Assembly: GCF_900107245.1 (NCBI RefSeq)
Contig: NZ_FNPG01000004.1
Span: 124,001-188,000 of the forward strand
From: Lachnobacterium bovis DSM 14045
Lineage (GTDB): Bacteria > Bacillota > Clostridia > Lachnospirales > Lachnospiraceae
Reading direction: 5' to 3'
DNA: 64,000 nucleotides
The first letter of the stretch is position 1; each line of letters starts with the position of its first letter. Below the pieces are notes generated by a model. The model saw only the letters and a list, made by a program, of their open reading frames with translations. It made no database searches and was not told the origin of the DNA. Positions 6,886-15,785 of the stretch are shown here, one piece after another. Made by a program: the position numbers and the translations under genes.

Positions 6886-8526
6886 ATGAAGTTAAAAAAG
6901 AATATTTGTTTAGTGCTTATATGCACGGTTCTTATTGGAATGTTCTTTTCGGAAAGAATTGAAGATTTGATTACTCCTTCAGAGCAAAGTGATCAGCTGC
7001 AGGTAACTCGTAAGCAGCAACATATTGAAGCAATGAAAAACGGAGCTAATCCAAATCTTGGACCAACAACTATTCCAAAAGATTACAAAATAGATAAGAA
7101 TTTTGAAAGTCATCTACCTCTTATAGTTATTGATATTGGTAAAAAAGAAATACCAGTAACTAAAAGTTTTAAAAAGGTAGTTGATAAGGATGGGAATGAA
7201 GATGTAGTCATTACCAAAACCAAACAAGACCCATATGTAGAGGGTAATATTTCCATAATTGATAATAAAGATTACCATAATTCGTTGGCAGATGAACCTA
7301 CGGAAGTTTCTAAAATGAAAATAAAGTATAGAGGTAATTCTTCAATCAAGTACAAGAAAAAGCAGTTTGGAATAAAATTACTTGATGAGAACGGCAAAAA
7401 AAGAAACGTTAACTGCCTCGGAATGGGAGCAGATAACGAATGGATTTTAAACATTTCAATGATAGACATGTCTTTGATTAGAAATTATATGTCATATAAT
7501 CTTGGAAGTTCAATGTTTCCGTTTACACCAGATTGTAAGTATTGTGAGGTAGTTTTTAAAGATGATAATGGCTATAAATATCAAGGATTGTATTTAATGA
7601 TGGAGAAGATAAAACAATCTAAAGATAGAGTAGACATTTCTAAATATAAACCTAAAAAGGATAAAGTTGTTAGTTATTTATTAGGTCGAGACAGAATAAA
7701 TAAAGATGATTTGCAGTTAGATACATATGGAAATCAAAAGCGACTTACATATGGTCGACTTACAGTAATGTATCCTAAAAGGAAAAAACTCAAAAAGAAA
7801 GCATTTGAGTATATACAAAATGATATTGATAAAATAGATAGAGTTGTCTATTCGGACGATGTAAATGAGTTTTCAACCTGGAATAATTATTTAGATGAAC
7901 AAGCATTTACAGATTATTTCTTATTTAATGAGTTGTTTGGTAATTATGACGCGGGTAATAATTCAACATATATGTATAAAGAGAAAAATGGCAAATTAAA
8001 AATGGGACCATTATGGGATTATGATGGAGCAATGGATAACTATCCACATGCATTAAATAACCCAGAAAATGTTTCTTTCCAAAATCATCCATGGTTTGAT
8101 CGTTTAGTTAAATCCGAAAAATATGTTTCATTACTAGAAGATCGATATGCAATGATGAAATCTGGTATTTTTTCTGTGAAAAGTTTAGATAATTATATAG
8201 ATAGTGTCTATAAATTTATTGGAAACGCAGGGAAACGTGATTGGAGCAGATGGCAAAGTGTTTATGGAAAAAATAGTAGAATGAAAGCCCAAAAGGACTC
8301 AGAAGGTTACATTGTTGATAGACATAGAAACACATGGAAAGAAGAAGTACAAAGACTTAAGGATTATTTTCATATAAAAGAAAAATATATGGGAAAAGGT
8401 CTTGAAGGTTTAGAAACTGGTACAATTGATACAAGTGTATCTGAGGGATCATATAAGGTTGTAGCAGTTGTAATCATTTTCTTTACTGGAATTGTTATGA
8501 TTCGCAGAAAAGAATTATATGTGTAA
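6886..8526 (+). CDS. CotH-family atypical kinase, membrane-anchored
   Basis: 546 residues. An N-terminal signal/TM helix (about 5-22) is followed by a large extracellular CotH domain and a C-terminal TM helix (about 520-538) with a basic tail. CotH hallmarks are RGNSS at 149-153 followed by a Lys-rich KKKQFGIKL stretch, and MGPLWDYDGAM with D378/D380, the Asp-containing metal-binding motif. CotH proteins are secreted kinases, first known from spore coats, that phosphorylate surface proteins. As first gene of the exopolysaccharide operon it may modify matrix or synthase-complex proteins outside the membrane; the substrate is unknown. An AAGGGG site precedes the ATG and the next gene follows after 21 bp. 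Confidence 0.85.
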   Translation: MKLKKNICLVLICTVLIGMFFSERIEDLITPSEQSDQLQVTRKQQHIEAMKNGANPNLGPTTIPKDYKIDKNFESHLPLIVIDIGKKEIPVTKSFKKVVDKDGNEDVVITKTKQDPYVEGNISIIDNKDYHNSLADEPTEVSKMKIKYRGNSSIKYKKKQFGIKLLDENGKKRNVNCLGMGADNEWILNISMIDMSLIRNYMSYNLGSSMFPFTPDCKYCEVVFKDDNGYKYQGLYLMMEKIKQSKDRVDISKYKPKKDKVVSYLLGRDRINKDDLQLDTYGNQKRLTYGRLTVMYPKRKKLKKKAFEYIQNDIDKIDRVVYSDDVNEFSTWNNYLDEQAFTDYFLFNELFGNYDAGNNSTYMYKEKNGKLKMGPLWDYDGAMDNYPHALNNPENVSFQNHPWFDRLVKSEKYVSLLEDRYAMMKSGIFSVKSLDNYIDSVYKFIGNAGKRDWSRWQSVYGKNSRMKAQKDSEGYIVDRHRNTWKEEVQRLKDYFHIKEKYMGKGLEGLETGTIDTSVSEGSYKVVAVVIIFFTGIVMIRRKELYV

Positions 8527-8547
8527 AAAAATTTAAGGTGGTACAAA

Positions 8548-10002
8548 ATGAATTTTTCAAGTTTAACCTTTTTATTATATTTTTTACCTATTTCGTTACT
8601 AATTTATATAATGCTTGGTTTTTCAATTAAATTACAGAATTTGTGGCTTTTATTAGTGAGTTTTGCATTTTATGCATGGGGCGAGCCAAAATATTTTGTT
8701 CTGTTTTTAGTTTCAATTGTAATCAACTTCGTATTTGGATTAGTGATTGATAGGTATAACATAAACGATGCAGACAAGAAAAAAGCAAAAGCTTTTTTGA
8801 TACTTGGAATAATGTTTAACCTATTAATTCTTGGAACTTTTAAATATTTAGATTTAATTATTTCACAGGTTAATACATTATCTCATCATAATTTTGGAAC
8901 AGTATTTAATTTTGTTATTCCAATAGGAATTTCTTTCTGCACTCTTCGAAATATTTCATATTTGGTAGATGTTTATAGAAATGATGGAACAGTTCAGCAT
9001 AATCCAATAAATTTTGGATTATATACTGCTTTTTTTCCACAAATTTTTGCGGGACCAATTATAAAATATAAAGATGTAGAAGAATTTCTGAAAAATAGAA
9101 ATTTCAAAAAATCTAATTTAGCCGAAGGAACATGGAGATTTTCTATTGGTTTAATAAAAAAAGTACTGATTGCTGATCATATTAGCATAATTGTTGATAA
9201 TATATACAGATTAACCCAAACAGGTAGAGGGTTATATAGTGTTTCAAGCACAATGGCTTGGATTGGAGCAATTAGTTTTATTCTTCAAGTATATTATGAC
9301 TTTTCAGGATACTCAGATATGGCTATAGGCTTAGGAAAAATGTTTGGGTTTGACATTAAAGAAAACTTTAACTATCCATTAGTCGCTAAATCATTTAATG
9401 ATTTTTGGAAAAGATGGTACATATCTCTTGGTGAATGGTTTAAAGATTATGTTTTTATACCATTATGCGGAGATAAACCCAAAAATGCAGATGTTATAGT
9501 AAAAAGTATTTTTACAACATGGTTTTTAATTGGTTTATGGCATGGAGAGTCATTTACATTTATTGCATGGGCATTATTTAATGCAATACTAATCGTTATT
9601 GAGAAAGTTGTAAATTTTGAAGAATGGAAAATTTCGAAGTTTATTAAAATAATATACGTTGATGTTTTATGTATATTATTGGGAGTTATTTATAGATCGG
9701 GTAGTTTGGCTACAGCAAGAGAATATTTTTTAAATATGTTTTTGGCTAATAAAAATCCATTTATAAGTAATACTCCTATAATGATTATAAAAGAATATTA
9801 TATGTTTTTTATTCCTGCATTTATTTTTGCAACACCTGTCGCTTCTATTATCAAAGACAAAGTTGAAAAAACAGATAGTGTTATAGCTATTATTTTATAT
9901 AAAGTTTTTAGTATGATTTTATTAATGTTAGGCATGGTGCTTGTTATTTCAACTTTAACAAGAGGTAAGGTCAATCCGTTTATTTTTGCGAGACTTGGAT
10001 AA
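8548..10002 (+). CDS. MBOAT acyltransferase (AlgI/DltB-like, CcsH/I-type)
   Basis: A 484-residue polytopic membrane protein with about 11-12 TM segments. It carries the MBOAT signature FNDFWKRWYISLGEWFKDYV and the catalytic His H332 (GLWHGESF). AlgI-type MBOATs move acyl, usually acetyl, groups across the membrane for O-acetylation of polysaccharides. With the adjacent AlgX-like protein and synthase this suggests O-acetylation of the cellulose-like polymer, as in the clostridial ccs operon. Confidence 0.9.
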   Translation: MNFSSLTFLLYFLPISLLIYIMLGFSIKLQNLWLLLVSFAFYAWGEPKYFVLFLVSIVINFVFGLVIDRYNINDADKKKAKAFLILGIMFNLLILGTFKYLDLIISQVNTLSHHNFGTVFNFVIPIGISFCTLRNISYLVDVYRNDGTVQHNPINFGLYTAFFPQIFAGPIIKYKDVEEFLKNRNFKKSNLAEGTWRFSIGLIKKVLIADHISIIVDNIYRLTQTGRGLYSVSSTMAWIGAISFILQVYYDFSGYSDMAIGLGKMFGFDIKENFNYPLVAKSFNDFWKRWYISLGEWFKDYVFIPLCGDKPKNADVIVKSIFTTWFLIGLWHGESFTFIAWALFNAILIVIEKVVNFEEWKISKFIKIIYVDVLCILLGVIYRSGSLATAREYFLNMFLANKNPFISNTPIMIIKEYYMFFIPAFIFATPVASIIKDKVEKTDSVIAIILYKVFSMILLMLGMVLVISTLTRGKVNPFIFARLG

Positions 10003-10031
10003 CAAATTTTTAATGGGAGGATAAAAGCAAA

Positions 10032-11288
10032 ATGAAAATTGCAGATAGAATACAAAATATTGAAAAATATATCTATTGCATAGTATTTTTTGTTGGAATT
10101 TGTATTTTAGCATTTTTTACAACAAAACCTGCTATAAAGAGAATAGAACATTTAAAAGTATTTAACAAAGTGCAAAACACTCATGCAGAAAATGATATAG
10201 GAAAAAATGTTGACAATAGTATAGAAAAATCATTTTATAAAAGACAGAAGTGGTTTGAAACATATGCAAGCGTTAATCATTTAATTGGTAAGAAAGAAAT
10301 AGATGGATTCTCGTATGCTTTAGATAAAAATGGGGCATTACACCCTTTAAACTTTTGGGTAAATGTTGAAAGTCATAATTATAGAAGATACGCGCAACAG
10401 GTCCTTACATTAAAAAATAATGTAAAAAAAAGTGGGGGAAAACTTGTGCTTATGGGTATTCCTAATAAATACAATGAATCATGGACTAATGGCTATCAAG
10501 GAATGCCATATAATGATTATAATAAGCAATTAGATGAATTATTCCTTTGGAGTAGACGTTACGGTATTGATTATATTGATTTTAGAGACACCTTGAAGAA
10601 TTCAGGTATGAATATGAATAAGATGTTTTATAAAACAGATGAATACTGGACAGGAACAGCAGCATTTACTTCCTTTAAAGAATTAGTGGCACATTTAAAT
10701 TTAAAATATAATGCAAAACTAGATTCTAATAAATATTACAGAAATTTTGATAATTACGAAGTTAAGAGTCATAAAAACGTTTTATTGGGTTCATATGGAC
10801 GAAAAACAGGTAAATCAATGGTGCCTAGTGGATTGGATTCTTTTGAAACCATCATGCCTAAATTTGCTGGAAATATTACTTTTAATGGAAAAACTGGGAA
10901 CTACAAGGACACTGTTTTAGATGAAGGTAAATTGACTTATGACTCTCCATATGAATCAAATCTATTTGGCTATTATATGAGCGGTATAAAAGCAACAGAA
11001 ACTATTGTTAATAACAATAATCCTAAAGGACCTAAGGTTTTATGGATTAGAGATCCTGCTGCATCTCCATTAATTGTAGATACAATACCATTATTTAGCA
11101 AAATAGATTGTGTTTGGGGTAAATATGCAACTGATAGTTATATCAAAAACGTTCTAAAAGAAAAAAAATATGATTATGTATTTATTTCATATGAAACAGT
11201 AAATCTTGTTCCCAAATTTTTCCAGTTCTACAAGAATGATCATCCAAAAAAGGATACTGTTAATAAAGCACATTCTAAAAAGAAATAA
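10032..11288 (+). CDS. AlgX/AlgJ-like (SGNH-type) protein with altered catalytic residues
   Basis: 418 residues with one N-terminal TM helix (about 15-35) and an extracellular domain resembling the AlgX/AlgJ/DHHW group that hands acyl groups from an MBOAT partner to the polymer. At the place of the usual D-x-H-W motif it has D203-E-Y-W206, so Tyr stands where the catalytic His is expected. At the usual RDSF-type nucleophile block it reads R340-D-P-A-A-S345, so Pro stands where Ser is expected. It may be a structural partner, or S345 may serve. The C-terminus is Lys-rich. It follows the MBOAT gene by 29 bp behind a GGGAGG site. Confidence 0.7.
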   Translation: MKIADRIQNIEKYIYCIVFFVGICILAFFTTKPAIKRIEHLKVFNKVQNTHAENDIGKNVDNSIEKSFYKRQKWFETYASVNHLIGKKEIDGFSYALDKNGALHPLNFWVNVESHNYRRYAQQVLTLKNNVKKSGGKLVLMGIPNKYNESWTNGYQGMPYNDYNKQLDELFLWSRRYGIDYIDFRDTLKNSGMNMNKMFYKTDEYWTGTAAFTSFKELVAHLNLKYNAKLDSNKYYRNFDNYEVKSHKNVLLGSYGRKTGKSMVPSGLDSFETIMPKFAGNITFNGKTGNYKDTVLDEGKLTYDSPYESNLFGYYMSGIKATETIVNNNNPKGPKVLWIRDPAASPLIVDTIPLFSKIDCVWGKYATDSYIKNVLKEKKYDYVFISYETVNLVPKFFQFYKNDHPKKDTVNKAHSKKK

Positions 11289-11300
11289 GGGAGAATATGA

Positions 11301-11993
11301 ATGTTAGATGTTTTAAGAGAAGAAAAGAAATATTATATGACTAGTAGTGAATTACTTTTAGTAAAGAGTAAATTAACAAAAGTACTTTCAGGCGATTCAT
11401 TTAACGGCTTTAATAAATACTTAGTCAGATCATTGTATTTTGATTCTTATACGGATAGAGATTTAAATGAAAAAGCGGCTGGTCTTAGCGAACGTAAAAA
11501 AATTCGTTTGAGAATTTATCATACAGATGCTAAAAAGGCAAAGTTAGAGCTTAAGGCAAAAAGTGGTACTATGCAACGTAAAAGATCACTTACCATTTCA
11601 AAAGAAGATGCTATTGAGTTGATTAAGGGTAATTATTCTGTACTTTTAAAATATACCGAAAGTATAGCATTAGAGTTTTATGTAATAATGAGTAGTGAAT
11701 TATACAGACCTAAATGTGTAATTGAATATGACAGAATTGCATTAATGGCACCAGAAAACAATATTAGAATTACGTTTGATACAGGAATTAGATCAAACGA
11801 AGGAAATTTTGATTTCTTTTCGGATACGTTAGATTTTTATAAAGTAATGCCAGATGATAAAGGTGTTTTAGAAGTGAAGTACAATAGATTTTTACCATCA
11901 TATATTAAACTAGCACTAAATGTATCTGACAAATTAGAAACCTCTGTAAGTAAATATGTTTTAGCTCGAAGATATTCAGGAGGCAGTGAATAA
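11301..11993 (+). CDS. VTC-domain protein (triphosphate tunnel, polyphosphate polymerase-like)
   Basis: A soluble 230-residue protein made of one VTC/tunnel domain. Tunnel-lining motifs appear in family order: REEKKYYM at the N-terminus, YFDSYTDRDL, RKKIRLRIY, LELKAKSG followed by QRKRS, CVIEYDR, IRITFDTGIRS and VLEVKYNRFLP. In yeast this domain (Vtc4) makes inorganic polyphosphate from ATP. Here it has no SPX domain and no TM segment, but it overlaps the following DUF4956 membrane protein by one base (TAATG), so the two are translationally coupled and likely work together. Whether it makes polyphosphate in this bacterium is not shown. Confidence 0.85.
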   Translation: MLDVLREEKKYYMTSSELLLVKSKLTKVLSGDSFNGFNKYLVRSLYFDSYTDRDLNEKAAGLSERKKIRLRIYHTDAKKAKLELKAKSGTMQRKRSLTISKEDAIELIKGNYSVLLKYTESIALEFYVIMSSELYRPKCVIEYDRIALMAPENNIRITFDTGIRSNEGNFDFFSDTLDFYKVMPDDKGVLEVKYNRFLPSYIKLALNVSDKLETSVSKYVLARRYSGGSE

Positions 11994-12625
11994 TGAACGA
12001 TTATAAAGAAATAGTATTAGCAATGATTGTTTCTGGTTTCTTTGGAATTGTTCTTGGAAAAGTGTACAAATATACTCATTCAAGAGCTGTTGATTCAGAG
12101 TCTATGGAACGCTCATTTGTTATTTACAGTATATTAATTACCATGTTGCTTTTCCTTAATTTTGATATTGGTGGGCTAGCGGTTATTGGTTCAGTAACTA
12201 TTAATCGTTTCAGAGGACCGCTTAAAGACCATAGAGATATTGTGTATATTATATGGTTAGTTTCTTCTGGTTTTGCAATAGTGTCACATCAATATATGAT
12301 ATTAGGAATTGGAAGCGCAGTAATTATTTTATTAATGTATGCAACTGGTTCAATGAAAAATTATAATAGAGTCCTTTTAGTAATTAGAGGAGAATTTGAT
12401 TTAGAGGAAACGGTAGTTGCTAGAATTTCCCAAAAATACGGAAATGTATTAAAAATGAAATATAATAATTCCGCTGAAGGTGCTGGAATGGAAATTATTT
12501 ATGAAATTAACTCCAAAATTGAAAATCCATTCAAAAAAGCTTCTATAATAAAGGGTGAGCTTTATGAAAGTGGAAATGTAAAAGAAGTAAATTGTATTTA
12601 TCAAGAAGATGATATGGCAATTTAA
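11993..12625 (+). CDS. DUF4956 membrane protein 1
   Basis: 210 residues: about four TM helices in the first 115 or so residues, then a cytosolic alpha/beta domain starting MKNYNRVLLVIRGEFD. The DUF4956 core reads GSVTINRFRGPLKDHRD with YIIW after it. The family has no established function; it is often next to VTC-domain proteins. The start codon overlaps the VTC stop. The paralogue at 14729-15406 shares the RFR-x3-KD-x-RD-x2-YI-x-W core. Confidence 0.8.
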   Translation: MNDYKEIVLAMIVSGFFGIVLGKVYKYTHSRAVDSESMERSFVIYSILITMLLFLNFDIGGLAVIGSVTINRFRGPLKDHRDIVYIIWLVSSGFAIVSHQYMILGIGSAVIILLMYATGSMKNYNRVLLVIRGEFDLEETVVARISQKYGNVLKMKYNNSAEGAGMEIIYEINSKIENPFKKASIIKGELYESGNVKEVNCIYQEDDMAI

Positions 12626-12699
12626 AAATACGATTTATAGTCAGAAAAGTATTTTTAACTTATAGACTATAATTAGGGAGTAAAAATAAAGGAGAAACG

Positions 12700-14673
12700 A
12701 TGCGAAGTGATAAATTTAAGAAATTCATAGTATCTGTTGCTACAATAAGTTTGGTCATTTATATTATTTGGCGAATTTTTTGGACAATGCCATTTAAATA
12801 TGGTGTTATTCCTATTATTTGTGGTTTTATAATGCTGTTTGCTGAAATATCATCTGCATTTGAAACAATAATGCATTATGTAAGTTCATTAAATATTAGC
12901 GAACCAGAATTACCAGATATTCCAGACGAGTGGTTTCCTGAGGTTGATGTTTTTATAGCTACCCATAATGAACCATTAGATGTTTTATATAAAACGGCGA
13001 ATGGATGTAGACATTTAAAATATCCTGACAAAAATAAAGTACACGTATGGTTTTGTGATGATGGAAATAGACCAAGTGTTGCTAAATTGGCAGAAGAAAT
13101 GGGAGTTGGATATCAAGGATTAGCAAATAATAAATTGGCAAAAGCAGGCAATTTGAATAATGCTTTAAGTAAAACATCTGGAAAATTAGTTGCAACATTT
13201 GATGCTGATATGATACCGACTAGAGATTTTTTGCTTAAAACTGTACCATATTTCTTTTTGCCTAAAGTAAAGAAAACTGCAGCAGGTAAATGGGTTGAAA
13301 GAAAAGAAAACGAGATTGATCCAAATTACAAAATAGGGTTTATTCAAACACCTCAAAGTTTTTATAATCCAGATTTATTTCAATACAATTTGTATTCCGA
13401 AAACTTAGTTCCAAATGAACAAGATTATTTCTTTAGAGAAATAAATGTAAGTAGGAATAGTTCGAATTCGCCAATTTATGCAGGTTCTAATACTGTTATT
13501 TCAAGAGAAGCATTGGAATTAGTTGGCGGAATTGCAACAGGAACAATTACAGAAGATTTTGAGACAGGAATACACATTCAGGATGAAGGATATACTTGTT
13601 ATGCCACTTCAAAAGCATACGCACATGGTCTTGCACCAGATGATTTAGAATCATTGATAAAGCAACGTGAAAGATGGGGACGTGGATGTGTCTTTTCTTT
13701 GAAAAGAATTAATGTATGGAAAGATAAGCGTATGTCATTAGCTGCCAAATTGAGCTATTTTTCATGTAAATTATATTGGTGGTCGTACTTGAGACGATTA
13801 ATTTTTATGTTTATACCATTAATATTTGTGTTATTTAATGTTCCGGCAATTGTATGTGAACCATGGCAGATGTTTGTATTTTGGGTTCCAGCATATGTCT
13901 TAGGAGAGTTAGCAACTAGAGCTATTTCTAGTGATATTAGGAACTCTAGATGGAGCAATATTGTTGATACAGTACTTTGTCCATACCTTATTATTCCAAT
14001 TTTTATGGAAACAATTGGTTTTAGAAAAAGAGGATTTCATGTTACAGATAAAACAAGAACTGTTAATGCAAAATCAGATATACAATATGCATTTCCGCAT
14101 ATGGCATTATTAATTATGTCAATATTTGCAATTTTAAAAGCAACATGGCAGATGGTAGCATATAAAACGGCTGGACCTGCAATTATATTATTCTGGCTAT
14201 GTTATAATTTAAATTCATTAATAATGTCTATCTTTTTTATGTTAGGCAGAGTTAATAAAAGAATGTCAGAAAGGTATAAAGCGACAATTCCTGTCGAACT
14301 CAAAACAGATAAAAACACTGTTTATGAAGGAGAAACAATTGACATTTCAGAAAATGGTTTTGCAATTCTCTTAAAAAAAGAATTAGATCAGGAAGAGATA
14401 AATGAATCTGAAAATAATATTTTTTCAGCAACAATTACAACACATCATTATGAAGCCAACATGAAAGCAAAGCTTGTTTATAAGAATAAGCTTAAAGAAG
14501 GATACAAATATAGCTTCAATGTTGTAGAACTAGATGAGGCTAATAAGGGCGAGTATTACCAGATAGTATATGATAGAAAAATTTCTCTTCCTACAATAAT
14601 AGAGGAAGAAGATAGTGTCTTTGGAAATATCAAAGAAAATATTATTAGGCGTACTCAAATAGATGGGGTTTAA
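12700..14673 (+). CDS. GT2 cellulose synthase-like glycosyltransferase with C-terminal PilZ domain
   Basis: 657 residues, BcsA/CcsA-like. Two N-terminal TM helices are followed by a GT-A domain with D120-D-G, D168-A-D170, T284-E285-D286 and Q322-R-E-R325-W326, the processive synthase signature, and IQTPQSFYNP. Several further TM helices form the expected channel. The C-terminal PilZ domain has R521xxxR525 and D548-I-S550-E-N-G553, matching the c-di-GMP-binding motifs RxxxR and [D/N]xSxxG. This predicts a beta-1,4-glucan synthase activated by c-di-GMP. No separate BcsB-like gene is seen; the AlgX-like, CotH and DUF4956 proteins are candidate partners. A GGAGAAACG site precedes the ATG; the 74-bp gap upstream has a possible TATAAT box. 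Confidence 0.9.
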   Translation: MRSDKFKKFIVSVATISLVIYIIWRIFWTMPFKYGVIPIICGFIMLFAEISSAFETIMHYVSSLNISEPELPDIPDEWFPEVDVFIATHNEPLDVLYKTANGCRHLKYPDKNKVHVWFCDDGNRPSVAKLAEEMGVGYQGLANNKLAKAGNLNNALSKTSGKLVATFDADMIPTRDFLLKTVPYFFLPKVKKTAAGKWVERKENEIDPNYKIGFIQTPQSFYNPDLFQYNLYSENLVPNEQDYFFREINVSRNSSNSPIYAGSNTVISREALELVGGIATGTITEDFETGIHIQDEGYTCYATSKAYAHGLAPDDLESLIKQRERWGRGCVFSLKRINVWKDKRMSLAAKLSYFSCKLYWWSYLRRLIFMFIPLIFVLFNVPAIVCEPWQMFVFWVPAYVLGELATRAISSDIRNSRWSNIVDTVLCPYLIIPIFMETIGFRKRGFHVTDKTRTVNAKSDIQYAFPHMALLIMSIFAILKATWQMVAYKTAGPAIILFWLCYNLNSLIMSIFFMLGRVNKRMSERYKATIPVELKTDKNTVYEGETIDISENGFAILLKKELDQEEINESENNIFSATITTHHYEANMKAKLVYKNKLKEGYKYSFNVVELDEANKGEYYQIVYDRKISLPTIIEEEDSVFGNIKENIIRRTQIDGV

Positions 14674-14728
14674 ATATATAATTTAAAATAACTTAATAAA
14701 AAATAAAAGTAGATCTAGGAGGAAGATC

Positions 14729-15406
14729 ATGAGACATAAAATGTTAAATTTGCTTAATGTTAGCTCAACACATTTAAGCACAAACCAAATAATTTTAAAT
14801 TTTGCGATTGCAACAATATTAGGACTTGTTATTTATTTATCATACAGAACAAGTCATACAAGAGTTGTATATAGTGGACGTTTTAACGTATCTTTACTTA
14901 TGATGACAATGATTACAACGTTAGTAATGAGCGTTATTGGTAACAACATAGCTTTATCACTTGGTATGGTCGGTGCGCTTTCTATTGTTCGTTTCCGTAC
15001 AGCAATCAAAGATCCTAGAGATACAGCTTATATTTTTTGGTGTATTGGTATAGGTATTTGTTGTGGTGTGTCTGAATTTTTAGTAGCAACAATCGGCACA
15101 GGATTTATTTTTGTAACATTAGTAGTATTTGGGCTTGTTCAAGATAATTTTAGATATTTACTTGTAGTAAGATGTGATAGAAATAAGGAAAAAGCTGTAT
15201 TAGCTGAAGTAAAGCAATTCTATAAGGGAAAAGCTGAATTAAAGGTAAATAATTCTACAGTAGATAAATCAGAATTCATTTTTGAACTTACTCATAAAAT
15301 TATTAAAAAAGCAAGTTCTCAAGAGTCAAATATTAGCGATAGATTATATGATTTAGGTGGAATTGACTCAGTTAATACAGTTTGTCAATCAGATGAAATG
15401 AGATAA
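14729..15406 (+). CDS. DUF4956 membrane protein 2
   Basis: 225 residues, about four TM helices (from residue 20 to 140) and a C-terminal cytosolic domain starting NFRYLLVVRCD. The core is SLGMVGALSIVRFRTAIKD followed by PRDTAYIFW, closer to the family consensus than the first paralogue. It is the last gene before the terminator at 15501-15547, behind a CTAGGAGGAAG site. Having one DUF4956 protein on each side of the synthase suggests that both belong to the same membrane machine. Confidence 0.8.
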   Translation: MRHKMLNLLNVSSTHLSTNQIILNFAIATILGLVIYLSYRTSHTRVVYSGRFNVSLLMMTMITTLVMSVIGNNIALSLGMVGALSIVRFRTAIKDPRDTAYIFWCIGIGICCGVSEFLVATIGTGFIFVTLVVFGLVQDNFRYLLVVRCDRNKEKAVLAEVKQFYKGKAELKVNNSTVDKSEFIFELTHKIIKKASSQESNISDRLYDLGGIDSVNTVCQSDEMR

Positions 15407-15500
15407 TTGATAAAGATAATAAATAAAGATATCTAATAATAATATCAAATAAGATTATTTAATAGTGTAATTTAAAAATTTATACATTATATCATTATAG

Positions 15501-15547
15501 ACGTAGTAACATACTTGTGTTTTACAATTGTTACTGCGTTTTTTTTA
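15501..15547 (+). terminator. Terminator ending the cellulose-type operon
   Basis: ACGTAGTAACA pairs with TTGTTACTGCGT around a loop of about 19 nt, followed by eight T. The rest of 15407-15785 is AT-rich with no gene. Confidence 0.8.
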
Positions 15548-15785
15548 CATAATTGAGTATTCTAAGCTTTTTCGGAACAACAAATATAAAAATATAAACA
15601 ACTATAAATACTCTATTTTAATCCTAGTATTATTCAAATATCACAAGAAAAAACCGAAATAGTAATAGATTCAATGTCAATTCTGAACATATTTGATTAT
15701 GAACTCAAAAAAACATATAATATATAATATAAGTGTGACTAAGTTAAAATGTGCTAGAATTTGACAGTTTAGGAGGGTAATTTGA

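Noticed and set aside
13755-14113. Short frames inside the synthase gene
   Set aside because: They lie within a full-length GT2-PilZ gene whose motifs are in order.
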